Both the position numbers and the translations under genes were made by a program. Of a stretch of 64,000 nt of DNA, positions 23,890-35,630 are shown one piece after another. Origin of the DNA: Climacium dendroides (lineage: Eukaryota; Streptophyta; Bryopsida; Hypnales; Climaciaceae); the NCBI GenBank assembly GCA_950106755.1, contig OX467083.1:49552555-49616554 (forward strand), given 5' to 3'. Numbering within the stretch: the stretch's first letter is position 1; every line of letters begins with the position of its first letter. The notes below the pieces were generated by a model. It was not told the origin of the DNA and searched no databases. It worked only from the letters and a program-made list of their open reading frames with translations.

Positions 23890-26800
23890 TGTCATAGCAC
23901 AAGGAAGCACAAATCCTACCCTTAGGTATTAAATTGATGTAAAACACCTTAGATGACTCGTGTATCGTTCCCACAGGATTTCAACGTTAGTTTCCTCAAG
24001 ATATCCGGAACAGGATTCGGAAAACACCAAACCCAAGCAAAACCGGATCTAAATATTTGCAACATAAAACTCTCTCAATACCCTCTCTTCTCCATAATCC
24101 AATTCCCTTACATCCACACCAAGTCTTCCACCAGTAATCGAACAAGGAGGATTGTCATAATCCTGTGCTTCTCTCTATCCGGATCAACTTAGACGGATGC
24201 GGAACCGGAAAGAGGATTTCTATCCGGTTACAGTAACTCACAAAATCTTAGTTTAACCTCTACCAAGAGGGTTCCGCTCTTTGGTTTTAGGAAGGGAACG
24301 TAAACCCTACCCTTCAAACGTGTTTAGAGTGAAATGAAGATCCACTTAAAATAACAACAACAAACACCAGAATAGGAAATAGTTACTTCCTCACAACTAA
24401 CCCGGATGTTGATCCAGACTAGCAGGTCACTCAGGAAACCCCTATTATCCTCTCAGTACTACAACGACAGACCTATCCGGACAGAATTCCAAGAGCGTGA
24501 TCCGGCACCCGATAACTGAGAGATCCTAACTACCTTCCTGTTCCTCTCTTCCGGATTTAGTAGAACCTCATCAGACGTCAGTTGGTGTTCATTCTCCCTC
24601 CTGAAGAATTCACCCAACCTAAGAATGGCTATCCTACTCAGAAGACACCCAAGGAACTTCACCAACCAGAACTCCCTCTCAGTACACAAAGTTTTCCTTA
24701 ACCAAACCTCAATGCTCTCAAAATCAGATCCTAGACAGAATCCGGGGGCTACTTGTCTTCCTCCACACCTGCAAACCAGCTACCCGCACTAAACAATGGT
24801 TCTAGCATTGCACGGCATACCAATATAGAACTTAGCCTTTTCAGGCCAGCACTTATGAAGTGGAAATTTGAAATCAATTCGCAAAGTGTTGAAAAAAACA
24901 CAAATATGAAAACACACCCGCCCGGGGCTTCAAGCTAACTTCAGCCCCCTAAATACACATTCCAGGGAACCCTAAAGGTCCCAAGGAATAAAACTAAAGG
25001 ACAGGAGAATGACAAGTGTCATTCCTTATCCTTCTAAGTTGACTTTCCTACCAACCCCATCCGATCCGTAAAATGTGGATCTCAGATCCTAAAAATCCGG
25101 AAAGTGCAGTCTGAGTGCATGCACCGGAAAAGCACCTCCCAAGCTACTTCCTACCTACCAAAAACTTGGGTTTTTGGCTGACCATGCTAGGGTCGCTTCC
25201 CAGAAACTTCCTAACTACTTTCCTACCTATTTCTTAGCCTTCTTTGGAGAAGGTTCCTCTAACTTTGTTGCCCCCTTCCTAGTTGGTTGTTTCCTACTGG
25301 CTGATGGTTTTCCACTCAAGGGTGGCTTCCCTTTAGATGGTGTTGAAGCTTTCCCCTTGAACTTCGTTGGTGAGATTTGCTCAGGTTCCGACTCCTCTTC
25401 TGATCCGGTGTCTTCCGAATCTTCTTCTCCGGATCTCGACAGACTTTCCTCCTGCTCGGATTGGCTTGGAGATTCGTCCTCCGCGGATTGTTGACTCCTT
25501 AGAGGCACGTCTCTTCCTCTGATGGGAGTAACCTTCTTCACAGTCTTCTTGGCGGTTGAGGGTTGAGAGCTTTTACTCGGTGGTGTGCCTAGGTCGGATT
25601 CCGACTTCCGAATTTGAGTCTTCAATCCGGATCCATGCACTGATCCTTCTTTCCTCCCCTCCATACTCTTAGACATTGGTGTCAACTCCTCCTCCTGCCT
25701 TTCCTGCTTGGCTGGCGTCTTCGTTGGAGTCTTTGTGGGCGCATCCTTCTTGGTTGGCTCCATCTCCTCATCCTCCTTCTTTATTCCGGATTCCGGAAAC
25801 TGTTCTGCTTGGTGAAGAACATCTCTGACTTCAAACATGAACTTCTCCATTTCTTCGGAATACTCTGCCAACACCAGGACAGCCTTACCTGTGGCTTCCA
25901 GTCTTGCCTCATGGATCCTCTCATCATAAAGTTTGGCTTTGTTCACAACATCCGCAGTGTTGGAAACAAAGGCCCCAACTCTCCTAATGACCCCCTTAAA
26001 CTCTGAGGTAAGCCGTTCCACCTCTCTCTTCTTTTCCTCACCCTTCTCAATTTGCCACTGGAGATCCGCATTCCTCTCAGTCAACTCCTTGATGCGGGTC
26101 TCCCCTTCCGGTTTTCACTATCCCGGAGCAACCTTTCTACTCTCTCTGCGAGCTCTGACACTTTGATCCCTCCAAGTAGTCCACATACATTCCTCACTGC
26201 TCCTCTCTCCATGTCAAGCTCCTCCCGGACTCTCCCTAAGTCCGAAATGATCCTCCCCAAAATATCCTCTCCCAGAACTTTCAGTTCCAACGAGGCTTTC
26301 CCTTTTCCTTTGGATCCCCTCTTAGAAGAGACTGACACCCTTTCAGCCTCTATCCTCCTTTCGGAAGGCTCCTTTCTTCTCTCTGAGGATTCCCCCTCAG
26401 ATCCCTCATCTGGTCCTTCCTTTCTCTCTTCTTCCTCTTCCTCTCGGGGTGGGGTAAGATTAAGTTTCACTAGGGTGACTGCGGCCTTGTACATGGTCTT
26501 CTCTGAAGTTTTCAGAGTACCTAGGGAGTCATACAAGTGAAAGAGGAATGGCCCAATGGGGGTGGCCTTTGCGTTTCCTAGGGCGTTTACCATCTTCCCT
26601 ACCAGATCTTTCACTATTCCTCCCCAAAACACTTTCCTTTCCCCACTCAACGCTCCGAAGATCGTATTGGCCCAAGTTACCGTGACCCGGTTTGGCCGTT
26701 CCGGATACAGGATTGGTACTATAAATTCTAACATCCTCCTCTCTCTTGCTACCTTGCAATCTGCTACTGCGTAGCCATCCTTAGGGTGAGGAGGATTAGA

Positions 26801-27753
26801 GAATTACCTTCCGCGAATTTGTGAACCCGCGAAGCCATCCCCTCTCCAGATCGAGGAAAGTCGTAGACCCTCTTCCAGATGTCCCTCGTCCACTTTCCGG
26901 GCAGAGCTTGGACGGTCTTGATCCACTCGTTCGACTGCTCATTCATCAACTCCCGGATCATTTCCTCGCTCTTCAAGCTCCATGGTCGGCAAAGGAATCC
27001 CGCACACCCAAGTTGGCCCAGATCCTCCTCCAGCTGCTTCCTCTCTCTGTCATCCTTCGGAATCACTAGACAGATGCTCTTGATCTTGAAAGGAGATGAC
27101 CCGCTTGCTTCCACCTTCACCATGGTTGTAGAACTCTCCAAAACACTCACTACTCAAACCTCCTATCCTTTTCTTGCCACAGCTCCCGGTCAATCCTCTT
27201 CCTCTCCTCGACAGGATCCGGAAAGTAAGATCACCCAATCCTCTCTCACCTCTAAAGACAGACCTCGCTCTAAGAGTGCTCCCAGACCACAAAGACACAA
27301 TGAGGTTTGAGGAACCAAACCCCTGTGTATCCTTTCCTGGCAGTCACAGCCGTTGGGAAAGTAGCCGTTTCCGCAATCATCGCGGAGGAATCTAGCCGTT
27401 GAACGGTCCTCCGTGATGTATGGGATTACCGTTGGATCCGGGATTTCCTCTTCCTGTCCCGATAATCTTCCGGTAGCGGGCGGATGCGTTTGCTTCCGGC
27501 CCCGGTATATTTTTCCGATCCTTGTTTAGTTCCTTGGGTGCGGATCCGGTTCCGGATCTTTAGGAAAACATGAAACTTACAATATCTTTCTTAACCAAAT
27601 TATCTATCTACTACTAATCCAATAGTGAGGTAGAGTTAATATTGGTAATATGATTAATTTACCATTTTGTAAATCATAAAATTTTACCAATACCAATTCT
27701 TTACTTCTAAATTCTATATAACCAACTTCATCCTCTCATTTTGGTCTACGACA
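23890..27753 (-). mobile_element. LTR-C: solo-LTR-like unit nested in LTR-D
   Basis: The + strand ends are TGTCATAGCACAAGG and GGTCTACGACA, with GTATC duplicated at 23885-23889 and 27754-27758. It is 3,864 bp. It carries the minus-strand ORF at 25227-27150. No repeat of either end is found inside. Confidence 0.9.
25227..27150 (-). pseudogene. LTR-encoded ORF of LTR-C
   Basis: The start is at 27150, or at an internal Met (MVKVEAS) at 27123. The shared domain is clear: EEDLGQLGCAGFLCRPW, KSEEMIRELM, WTRDIWKRVYDF, YPERPNRVTVT and TIFGALSG. A charged helical region and a long Ser/Lys/Pro tail follow (KGKASTPSKGKPP near the end). It is broken by two frameshifts, one near 26764-26790 after FAEG and one near 26084, and lacks the many stops seen in LTR-D. 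Function unknown. Confidence 0.75.
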
Positions 27754-27911
27754 GTATCTCTTTGTTTGTTCTCCCGCTAGTGTATTCCGTCTTCCTAGTT
27801 TTGTTAGAATTCCGGTAGATTGAGGGGCTGTGTGAGTTGCGATCGTGCAGGGGTTTCTGGAGTGAAAGTTTGTGAGTAGAGAGTTAGGGAGAGATTGTGT
27901 GAGGGTTGCTT

Positions 27912-30002
27912 ATGAGCACGATGACTTCTAGGGCAAGCCGACGGAAGTTGAAGGATCTGCCTGAGGACTCGGAGGACAAGATGCCGCCACCGGTGCCCCG
28001 GCCAAGGACCATTCCAGTGATGAAGGTGGTTCCGGAGATTCCGATAGAGGAGGACCAATTGGTGCGCCTGCGGGAGAACCTCACCAACATGGGGTGTGAC
28101 GGACTCCTGGAGGTGCCGTAGGGTATCCGTGAGGAGAGTCTGGTGTCTGACATCCTTCATCCGGAAAGTGGCATCTTGGATACCACCATCCGGGCGAAGC
28201 CGGACTTGTGGACGGTGAACACCTGGAGGGCCGTCTACAAATTCCGGGAGGTGCCGGACAAGGTTATGGAGAAGAACCAGGAGGTAATGGAGGGTGAATT
28301 CCGGGCGCCTGCCAACCCGAAGGAAGGTCACCAGGTTTCCGACCTGGTGAATCCGGAGTACCGGGATGTGATAGCGTTTCTTAACCCTATTGTCCATCCC
28401 ACCAAGCCGCGGCGAGTAGTAGCGAAGGTGGCCTTCGCCATCTTGGGGAGCCTCCAGGGAAAAATGATGATGGGTTGGGCGGCCATCATCCATGAGTTAG
28501 TAGGGGACCTGGTACGTTCTCTCTGGTCTGGAAAGAAGAGTCAGAGTCCTCTTCCGGCGTATTTGTCTCATCTATACGCTCATCACTCTCTGCTCAAGAC
28601 CAATGAGGAGAGTACGTACTAAGACCTAGTCCAGCTCCAGCAGTACGGGGGAGAAGAGCCTTCGCCTTGAGACGGACCGGACGATGAGGAGACGGAGGAC
28701 GAGCAGCCGCCTTCTCCTCTAAAGAAGAGGAAAAGGCGGAATAGGACGCCGCCGGGGAATCCGTCAGAAGAGCCTCCCACACCGGAACCACAGGAAGAAG
28801 TTTAGGAGCAAAAGACGGAGATCGGACCAATTCCGGAAGACGTCCGACCTTCCATGCAACTGGTGGGGCCGGTACGACCGCACACTGTGGCCACTCAGGC
28901 CGAGGCCGGACCCTCCCGAACCAGGAGGATAGAGATAGAGGAGGGAGATCGAACCACCATGCGACTGGAAGGGACGCCTTTAGAAGACATCCAGGAGATG
29001 GCTCAGCACCTGGTGTGGCGGGTGGATGACCTCATCCAGATCTGCGAGAACTACGATGGAGCTCTCAACCGGGTGTGCCGGAAGATGGCACTAACCGACC
29101 GGAATGCCATCTTCTAGAGGACGGATGCATTGATAACGACGGAGCAGCAAAACGGCCTCCTCATCGAAGAACGGAAGAAGTTGGTGATGGAGCTAGGGAC
29201 GTTGCGGGACCAAGTCCGGGACTCAGAATCTAGATGTGTGGATTTGGAGAGCACTCTCCGCACAGCCCAGGAAGCGGCCCGGCTCACAGAAGAGGACCAT
29301 CGCCGGCAGATAGCGGCCCTGTGTCAAGGAATAGTTCGGCTTCGGAGCTCTTTGGACGTACCGGCGGATTATATCAACAAAGCCCGGCTGTTTGAAGCCA
29401 ACCTCGATGCAGCTGCCAGCTCAAGTTGGGTCCCTATCGTCAAGTGCTTGTTAGAGCAGGCGAAACGAATGGATGCATCCCGGACCGAGATGAAGGAAAT
29501 GATGGAGTTTTTAACTCCCACTGAGTCAGATCCGGTACCTCAGTCTCCCCCGTCCACGCAAACTTTGGTGGTTCCGGAAGGCAGCAACTCGGAACCTATG
29601 GTTACGGAAGTATCACCAATGGTGCCGATGAATCCGGAACTTTCACCACCAACCAGAAGACCCGAAGGAGTGAACTGGGGAGCCGTGGTACCCTAGGGAA
29701 GCGAAGACCTACTTCCGGTGACTCCGACCATCAACCTGACAAGTGCTTCTCTGGAAGTTCACGCCAGTCGGACGGTACAGTCTTCTCCGCGTCATAAGAA
29801 GACCCAGAAGGATTCCCGGGGGAGTCCGGACGTTCAGATAGTCGGGACCCGGAGTGTAGACAGGGACACCAGTATCGTGGAAGTCCAAAGTTGGGGCCAA
29901 AGGGGTCCAAATCTGTTTTCTCCGGAGAATAGCCAGAAGGAGGTAAAGTTGGATCTACTGAAGGACTATGTTCCTTCCAAGGATCCGGATTCCAAGGAAT
30001 AG
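27912..30002 (+). pseudogene. LTR-encoded ORF of LTR-D
   Basis: One frame of about 697 codons starts at the ATG at 27912. It holds the divergent shared domain (RENLTNMGCDGLLEVP, WTVNTWRAVYKF, NPKEGHQVSD, PTKPRRVVAKV, AILGSL, SHLYAHHSLLK), a coiled coil near 29130-29420 and a Pro/Ser-rich tail. In-frame stops lie near 28119 (TAG), 28620 (TAA), 28668 (TGA), 28803 (TAG), 29115 (TAG) and 29694 (TAG), with no frameshift seen. The GC-rich composition differs from the AT-rich flanks. This is the most diverged copy of the family here. Confidence 0.72.
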
Positions 30003-31185
30003 TGTGCAGTAGTGTAGTATAGCGGCAATATCGGAGTCCGGCCGTCAAAGCCGGATTTATAGGATCTGGGATTTACCGGAAACCTAGCGGGCCAGTAGGA
30101 ATGTTTTGTAGGATTTTTAGGATGATGTTAGTCTTAGTACAAGTAGGAGTTTTGATGGCCTCTCTGGTCATTCACAGCCATCTCATAGTTTCAGCATTGT
30201 ACCTTTTTCTAAGCTTAATTCCAAGAGTTTGGAAGTATCCATTCTCTTATCTTTCTTGTAAACGGTCTATGTTTGTGGGAGGTGTGGGTCCGTTCTTGCG
30301 TTTTCGGAACTGAGAACTTACCTTGTGTAGCAAGAGTCGATTTCGTGAGAGTATCCAGATGTACTAACTTGAGGGGGAGATCAACCGGATTGTTCTGGCA
30401 GTAGTGTTAGTGTAGTACTGCTCGGATGCCGGTATAGCCTACGTGTAGGATACAGCCTTAGGTGAAAGGGGTATCTGATAGGCTGCTAGCAACTTTCGTG
30501 TACGGAAGTATTGCAAGACGTGCCCGAATTCCGGATTGCCGGAATTCCCCATAGAACAGAGTCAAAGCCCCGGCGCAAGCCCAAGAGAGTACAGGGAAAA
30601 CCGCCCGGTCGACAGGAGGCTCAATGCTCGATTAAAGGTTAGAATGTCGTTGTAGTTCTTGACCGTCCCTGTGTGACCTAATCCAGAAGGCCTTCCGGAT
30701 TTGTGAGGCGATGGAACAGGAGGGCACTTCTGGTCCCTGAAGAGTTAGGTTAGTGTTAGTAGTAGAAAGAGAGAGAGAGTGAAAGAGGGCGTGTTTCTGG
30801 ACACGGTAAACATCCGAACGGTGGATCTGGCCACTCATCATCCAAACCCAAGGATCTCGGAAGGGGCACTAAAACGGTTTCCGGATTCTTCCGGAACCCA
30901 TCCAGCACTAGTGTCCGGACCGGACCTATAGTCCGGAGTAGTTTGACGGAGAGAAAAGTGACTGCTTAGATTGGGATAGCCTATAAATCTGTAATCCGCA
31001 AGTCCTCGTGGGAATGATTCTAGAGTGGTTTACTCTAAAAAGGCCTTTGGTGTGAATTAAGGGCTAACTGGAGGAATACTGGTCCGACTAATCGCTACAA
31101 CGTTTATACGCTTGTGTTGTTTTTGGCCTTGTCGTTTGTGGGTTTTGTCTCGTTCCATCTTCGTCATCCTTGGTGGTGTGTCCAT

Positions 31186-31692
31186 GGTGATGATAACCTG
31201 CAAAAAAATTGAGTGAATTTTGTACTGTAGAAGACCCCACAACTGCCCAGGCAACTAGTTCAACAGAAGTGGAGGAATGAGGGAAGTTGTGAAGTACAAT
31301 GAATGGGGCGGAGACGCCTTATATAGGGGCAGAGACGCAGGCGGTCAGGCGGGGATGTTCTCGATGGACGGACGGGGACGTTCTCGATGGGGGCGAGGAC
31401 ATTCCCGACATAGAGTTGTTGTTCCCGACTCTCGAGCAGGGCGAGGACGCTGGTGCAGATTGGGCGTGGATGTTCTAGATGGGTAGGGACGTTCTCGATG
31501 GGGGCGGGGACGTTCTCGCCCCTCCGGCTATAAAAACCCCTTGGGCGACCTCCCATTTGCCAAGCCTCCTCCACTACCCCACATTGTAGCTCGCTCCACG
31601 GCCTATATAGTGTGTTGGTGGGTGTGCAGACTTAGCCCACAGCACGCACCTGTTTTCACTAATTTAAAAAAAATCCAAAACCTCTCCAAAGC
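31186..31692. promoter_or_regulatory. Divergent promoter with G-rich array between RING-like and kinase-like genes
   Basis: A minus-strand TATATAA (31319-31325) faces the RING-like gene 134 bp away. A plus-strand TATAAAAA (31529-31536) faces the kinase-like gene 157 bp away. Between them, about 31305-31518 holds at least eight G-rich units, several as GGGGACGTTCTCGATGGG. A Ser/Leu-type leader with no gene fills the rest. The bidirectional role is inferred from layout. Confidence 0.65.
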
Positions 31693-32846
31693 ATGGCTTC
31701 ATCGGGAAGTGGTTCGTCTGGAAAGCATCCTCTACATATTGATCTCGATAGACTTGAGGAAGGTGGGCCTTCGGTTTGGGACATGTCTTGGACAATCCCA
31801 TCATCAAATCCTTCGTCATCAAACCCTTCATCATCCAACAAGAAGTCCAAGAAGCCACCAAATCCAAATTGGCCTCCGCTAAAGTACACGAAGGAGGCAA
31901 GGTCCTTTTGCATTGATTTCTACAAGATACGAAGTCTTTCAATGTTGAAAAGAACGTACGTGAACAAAAATGAAGATGGTTACCATCAACTCACTCAAGA
32001 TATGCGGTACGAGCTTGAAGTGAAGTTGGAAGCATCAAAGAAATATAACAATTTCGTTGAGTATTGCTTAGCCTCAGAGTGGCTCAACGGCATGGTGAAG
32101 TCCTTGACCAACAATATTGTAGCGATGTGGTTAAATGTAGCCAAAAAAGAAGAAGATAAGAGTGATTGGGACGATGAGGACAAGGAATTTGCTTCAAAAT
32201 TGTCAATGGTACAAACTTGGTGCTAAAATTTCTCAAGTTCACGTAATAGAAAGAAATCTCCATGGAAAGAAACAACGGAGAATGCGATTTACAGCCACAG
32301 CACCAGTGGGTCATTCAAGTGGTTGGAAAGTTTGGTGAAAGTGGTACTGATGCCAGGCTTCAAAGCAGAAGGAGCATATGGGACCATTCGAAAAGTATGT
32401 CTCACTAAACTTGGGAGCATCCTGATATGGATGGAATTTGTTGGCAAGATCTTGAAAATTGAGAATCAAAAGGAGAAGCGCCGTGAGATCATGATTGAGG
32501 CGGGAGCGTGTCCTGTGAAGCACCCGGGCATCATTAGACTTTCGTACTTGCATCCAAAGACAATGGAAGGATATACCCTTTGGTGGAATGGCGGATCTTT
32601 ATAGTGCTTTCAGATGAACCTTGACAAAAAGGTTTCTGAAACAGTGAACAATGATGACATTTTGAGAGAAACCAACAGTGGATTGAATTCCGAACAATTG
32701 GGGTGGGTTGCAACCTACCGACAAAATCGTCTGAATTTGGCATTATCATTGTTTGTTATAGTGGCAAAATGCCATGATGAGGGTTTTCTCCATAATGACT
32801 TGTCTCCATCCAACGTTCTCCTCCATTTCGACCTTTAGAAACAAAA

Positions 32847-33090
32847 CACTATAAGAAAACCATGTTTTGACTGCGTTACGCTATGACATCACCCGTTATT
32901 TTTGACGTCACTACGTTTTTGGACGAACGTGCAGATCAGGGACAATTTTTTGTGATGTCATCTGAAACGTCATAATAGACGTCAGGAAATATAGGGATGT
33001 CACTTTGAACGGACGTGTTTTTCACTATGTCAAAAAAAACAAAGGACGTTTCAGATGACGTCAAAAAAAACGCGAATCGGCCACATCAGC
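32847..33090. repeat. Left subterminal region of the large CACTA
   Basis: Words of the type GACGTCA and GATGTCA occur about ten times in both directions (for example TTTTTGACGTCACTACG and GATGACGTCAAAA). In CACTA elements such repeats bind the element's DNA-binding protein. That role is known for the superfamily and inferred here. Confidence 0.7.
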
Positions 33091-33568
33091 CACTACTGCG
33101 TCTTTCAATGCGGGCAGGTGCACTGCTGTCATTGAGAGGGCAGGGGGGGTGCTGCCCTATAGGGAAAACACCTAATCAGTATAAGAAAGAGCTTGAGGGT
33201 GTAAAATTCAGGCTTTCTGGGAGGATGTGAAGTCATGGGTACAAGGTAGGATTAAAGTGACATAGACACATGTAATGACTCAACAAATGTGTTTTGGTGT
33301 TACAAGTCTAGAGTATGCCAAAATAAAAAGGATGTATAGAATTAAATATTTTAGGTCCTAAAACATGAAAGATGGAAAATAAAAATGGAGACTCATTGGG
33401 ATAACCTTATCACAGAGGTGAAGTTACGCAATATTATTTGGAGACGGGTTTTGAGAACAGAAAATGGGGATTACTTGGGAGTGTCGAGATCAATGTGACA
33501 TTATTCCATTGGCTTTGGGATTGCAAATTAGGCCCCATAAAATGGAGAGTGACTTGCAGTCCCCATAG

Positions 33569-35630
33569 TGAATTCCTTCCAATGTTTTTTGGATTTACGG
33601 AGTTGGAAAAAAATTAAATGGGGAGAAAATTAAATGGAGAGAATATAGGGGTGTCCAGTTCAAATTCATTCCATTGGGTTGGGGCTTGGGGGTCCCCACC
33701 CAATATGGGGGTGAATGGTAGTACGGGAGGTGCGAAGAAGTGCTTTCCATTGGGGGTTCGTGGATGGCCCAAACAATTTGGGAGTAATTTGAAGTCCCCA
33801 CAGTGAATTCTTCCCAATGCTTTTTGGATTTAGGGAGTTGGGAAAAAATTTAAATGGGGAGAACATGGGGGTGTTATGGCCAAGTTCATTCCATTGGGTT
33901 GGAGCTCGGGGGTTCCCCCAAAAAAATTGGGGTAAATGGTCGTGTGGGAAGTGCCAGGAAGTGCTTTTCCACCTGGGTTTAGGGATGGCCCAAACAATTT
34001 GGGAGTGACTTGTAGTCTCCATAGGGTGAAAGCACATTACAGCCCCCTACAAAGTACGTTAGAAAAGTACTTTTTGAGGATGTATTTATATAACGTACTT
34101 TTTTTTAGATAAAATAAACATTATTTTCACTTTTCAATTGATCCAATTGGTAGGTACTTATGTAGAGAAGGTATTCTACCACATTCTAATCCAATTTAGT
34201 GTTTCATCCATCCTCTACAAAGTACTTTACCAACAACAAAAGCGTGTTAAGTTTGCAAAATAATTACAAATGACTTTGTACAGGCCAAATGAATGATCAA
34301 AAAAGCACAATAGTTTGTACAAAGATAGAATATATATACTATGCAAGGGCTTCTTGGTGATAGTAGAACTATAATTACAATATCTATTAGAATGTGAAAG
34401 TCAGATGGGCATTATCTTTTGCAGAGGAAAAAAGACACAAAAAATAATATTTACATTCATTTTTTGATGAGTAAAGCACTACATTCACATACTGTAGCAT
34501 GGCTACTGCTTAAATCTCCAAAATTTTGAATATTTGTTTGACTTTTTTCCTTGCTTCTATTTGTGAAGAATTACTTATGGTTTAGGATAGTTTTAAACTT
34601 TCAACTTCATCTCCACTCTTCGTTTTCAAATTTTAAAACACAAGTTCTTCAACACTACTAAAGATTTCTGAAGGCAAGGGAGGGGCATTTCAAGGTTGTT
34701 TAATTTCCCTTTGCTGCCTAAGAATTTTGAATTAGCCACTGCTGTCAAATAATTTTAATTACTTTCTTATAATTAAAAATTTTAAAAACTTTTTAAAAAT
34801 TATAATTTTATTTAAAAAAAATTATGAATTAATATTATGTACTGTGGCATGGTTTGCATAAAATGCTAATGTGGCGAATTCCCACAATCTAGGAACTTCA
34901 AGGAACTTGTGGGTTTTTTTTGCCTTCAAATATCTTTTAATGTATTCTAGAGTTAGAATATTTGACTTTGAATATTAATCTTAATCTCAAATTTGGGTAC
35001 TACAGAGTTATGAACTTTAAATCTTTATGTTGGAAAATTGAGTTGAGAATCTAAGGGAAAAAATTCCCAATACTTCATTCTCATTTTCAAAAAAATCTTA
35101 AATAGAAGAAGGATCAAGATACAAGGCAAGTTTACATTATTAATACCTCTAAGATAGCTGTCAATTGCACTAATCCCAATAGTGAGATTATTGTAGGAAG
35201 TAGAATTTGCATATAAGTTTCTTAAGGTTGGAAGTGACATGAATAACTAGAAATTGTGTTAACACACTAAAATGCACTTCCAATAAATTCAAGTTCAAAT
35301 GAAGATGTTCATTAAGAAGTTCTTGTCTATAAGTATGTTACTTTGTAATGGCAAGAATCTGCAAGCATCCATTTAAAGTTTATTTAAGTTCTAATGGTAC
35401 TTCCACCAAGGTACTTTATATACTTCAAGTACTTAATGTCCACTCAAAAGTACTCCTGATTTTTGACGAAAGTGTACCCAGTGCAGTGTGCTTTCACCCC
35501 ATAGTGCATTCCTTCCATTGCTTTTCAAATTTAGGGAGTTGGGAGGAAAATTAAATGGGGAGAACATGGGGGTGTTCCGGCCAAGTTCATTCCATTGGGT
35601 TCTAGGTGGGGAGATTTCTGCCCACAAAAA
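33569..35630. repeat. Three tandem units of about 225 bp, third one interrupted
   Basis: Units begin at about 33569, 33803 and, after the insertion at 34025-35498, 35505. Each holds AGTTGGGAAAAAA, AAATGGGGAGAA, TTCATTCCATTGGGTTGG and usually GGATGGCCCAAACAATTTGGG. They are not coding. 33091-33568 and 35640-36300 show no recognised feature. Confidence 0.75.
34025..35498. mobile_element. Unclassified DNA element, 1.47 kb, with 6 bp duplication
   Basis: The ends are GGTGAAAGCACA and TGTGCTTTCACC, a perfect 12 bp inverted repeat, with weaker inverted similarity further in (AAGTACTTTTTGAG against GAGTACTTTTGAG). CCATAG is duplicated at 34019-34024 and 35499-35504. An alternative placement is GGG...CCC with CATA duplicated. 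It has no coding capacity. Confidence 0.75.

Larger units (their letters stand above)
23562..31099 (+). mobile_element. LTR-D: solo-LTR-like unit in the RING-like gene
   Basis: It begins TGTGGGAATATG and ends TCGCTACA, with ACGTT duplicated at 23557-23561 and 31100-31104. Without the nested LTR-C it is about 3.67 kb. It carries a TATA box at 23850 and a plus-strand ORF at 27912-30002. Near its end GTGGGAATGATTC matches a word conserved near the same end of LTR-A and LTR-C. No internal copy of either end is seen. Confidence 0.88.
21393..31185 (-). pseudogene. Coiled-coil/RING-like protein gene, split by LTR-D
   Basis: The start is ATG at 31185, just after a TTTTTTTGCAG acceptor-like site. About 27 codons reach 31105, the frame is cut by LTR-D (23562-31099), then resumes at 23561 exactly in frame after one ACGTT duplication is removed. 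Order: basic lead; LAFRGW...PWTMETC..YIEWCHIGK domain, shared with the gene at 10966; Pro/Glu-rich acidic linker; coiled coil near 22620-22850; RING-like zinc finger at about 22100-22260 (CIIC...C.YLYHPIC...CVVC); basic, Arg-rich C-terminus. A RING-like finger often marks ubiquitin ligases, but that role is inference. All pieces share one frame. The stops lie at 23328 (TGA), 22557 (TAG), 22350 (TAG), 21996 (TAG) and 21777 (TGA). It is divergent from the kinase-like gene. Confidence 0.75.

Noticed and set aside
25227..30002. The LTR ORF as an env-like third gene of the internal region
   Set aside because: In LTR-F it follows the polypurine tract and TG start, and in C, D and E it lies within TG...CA ends flanked by duplications.
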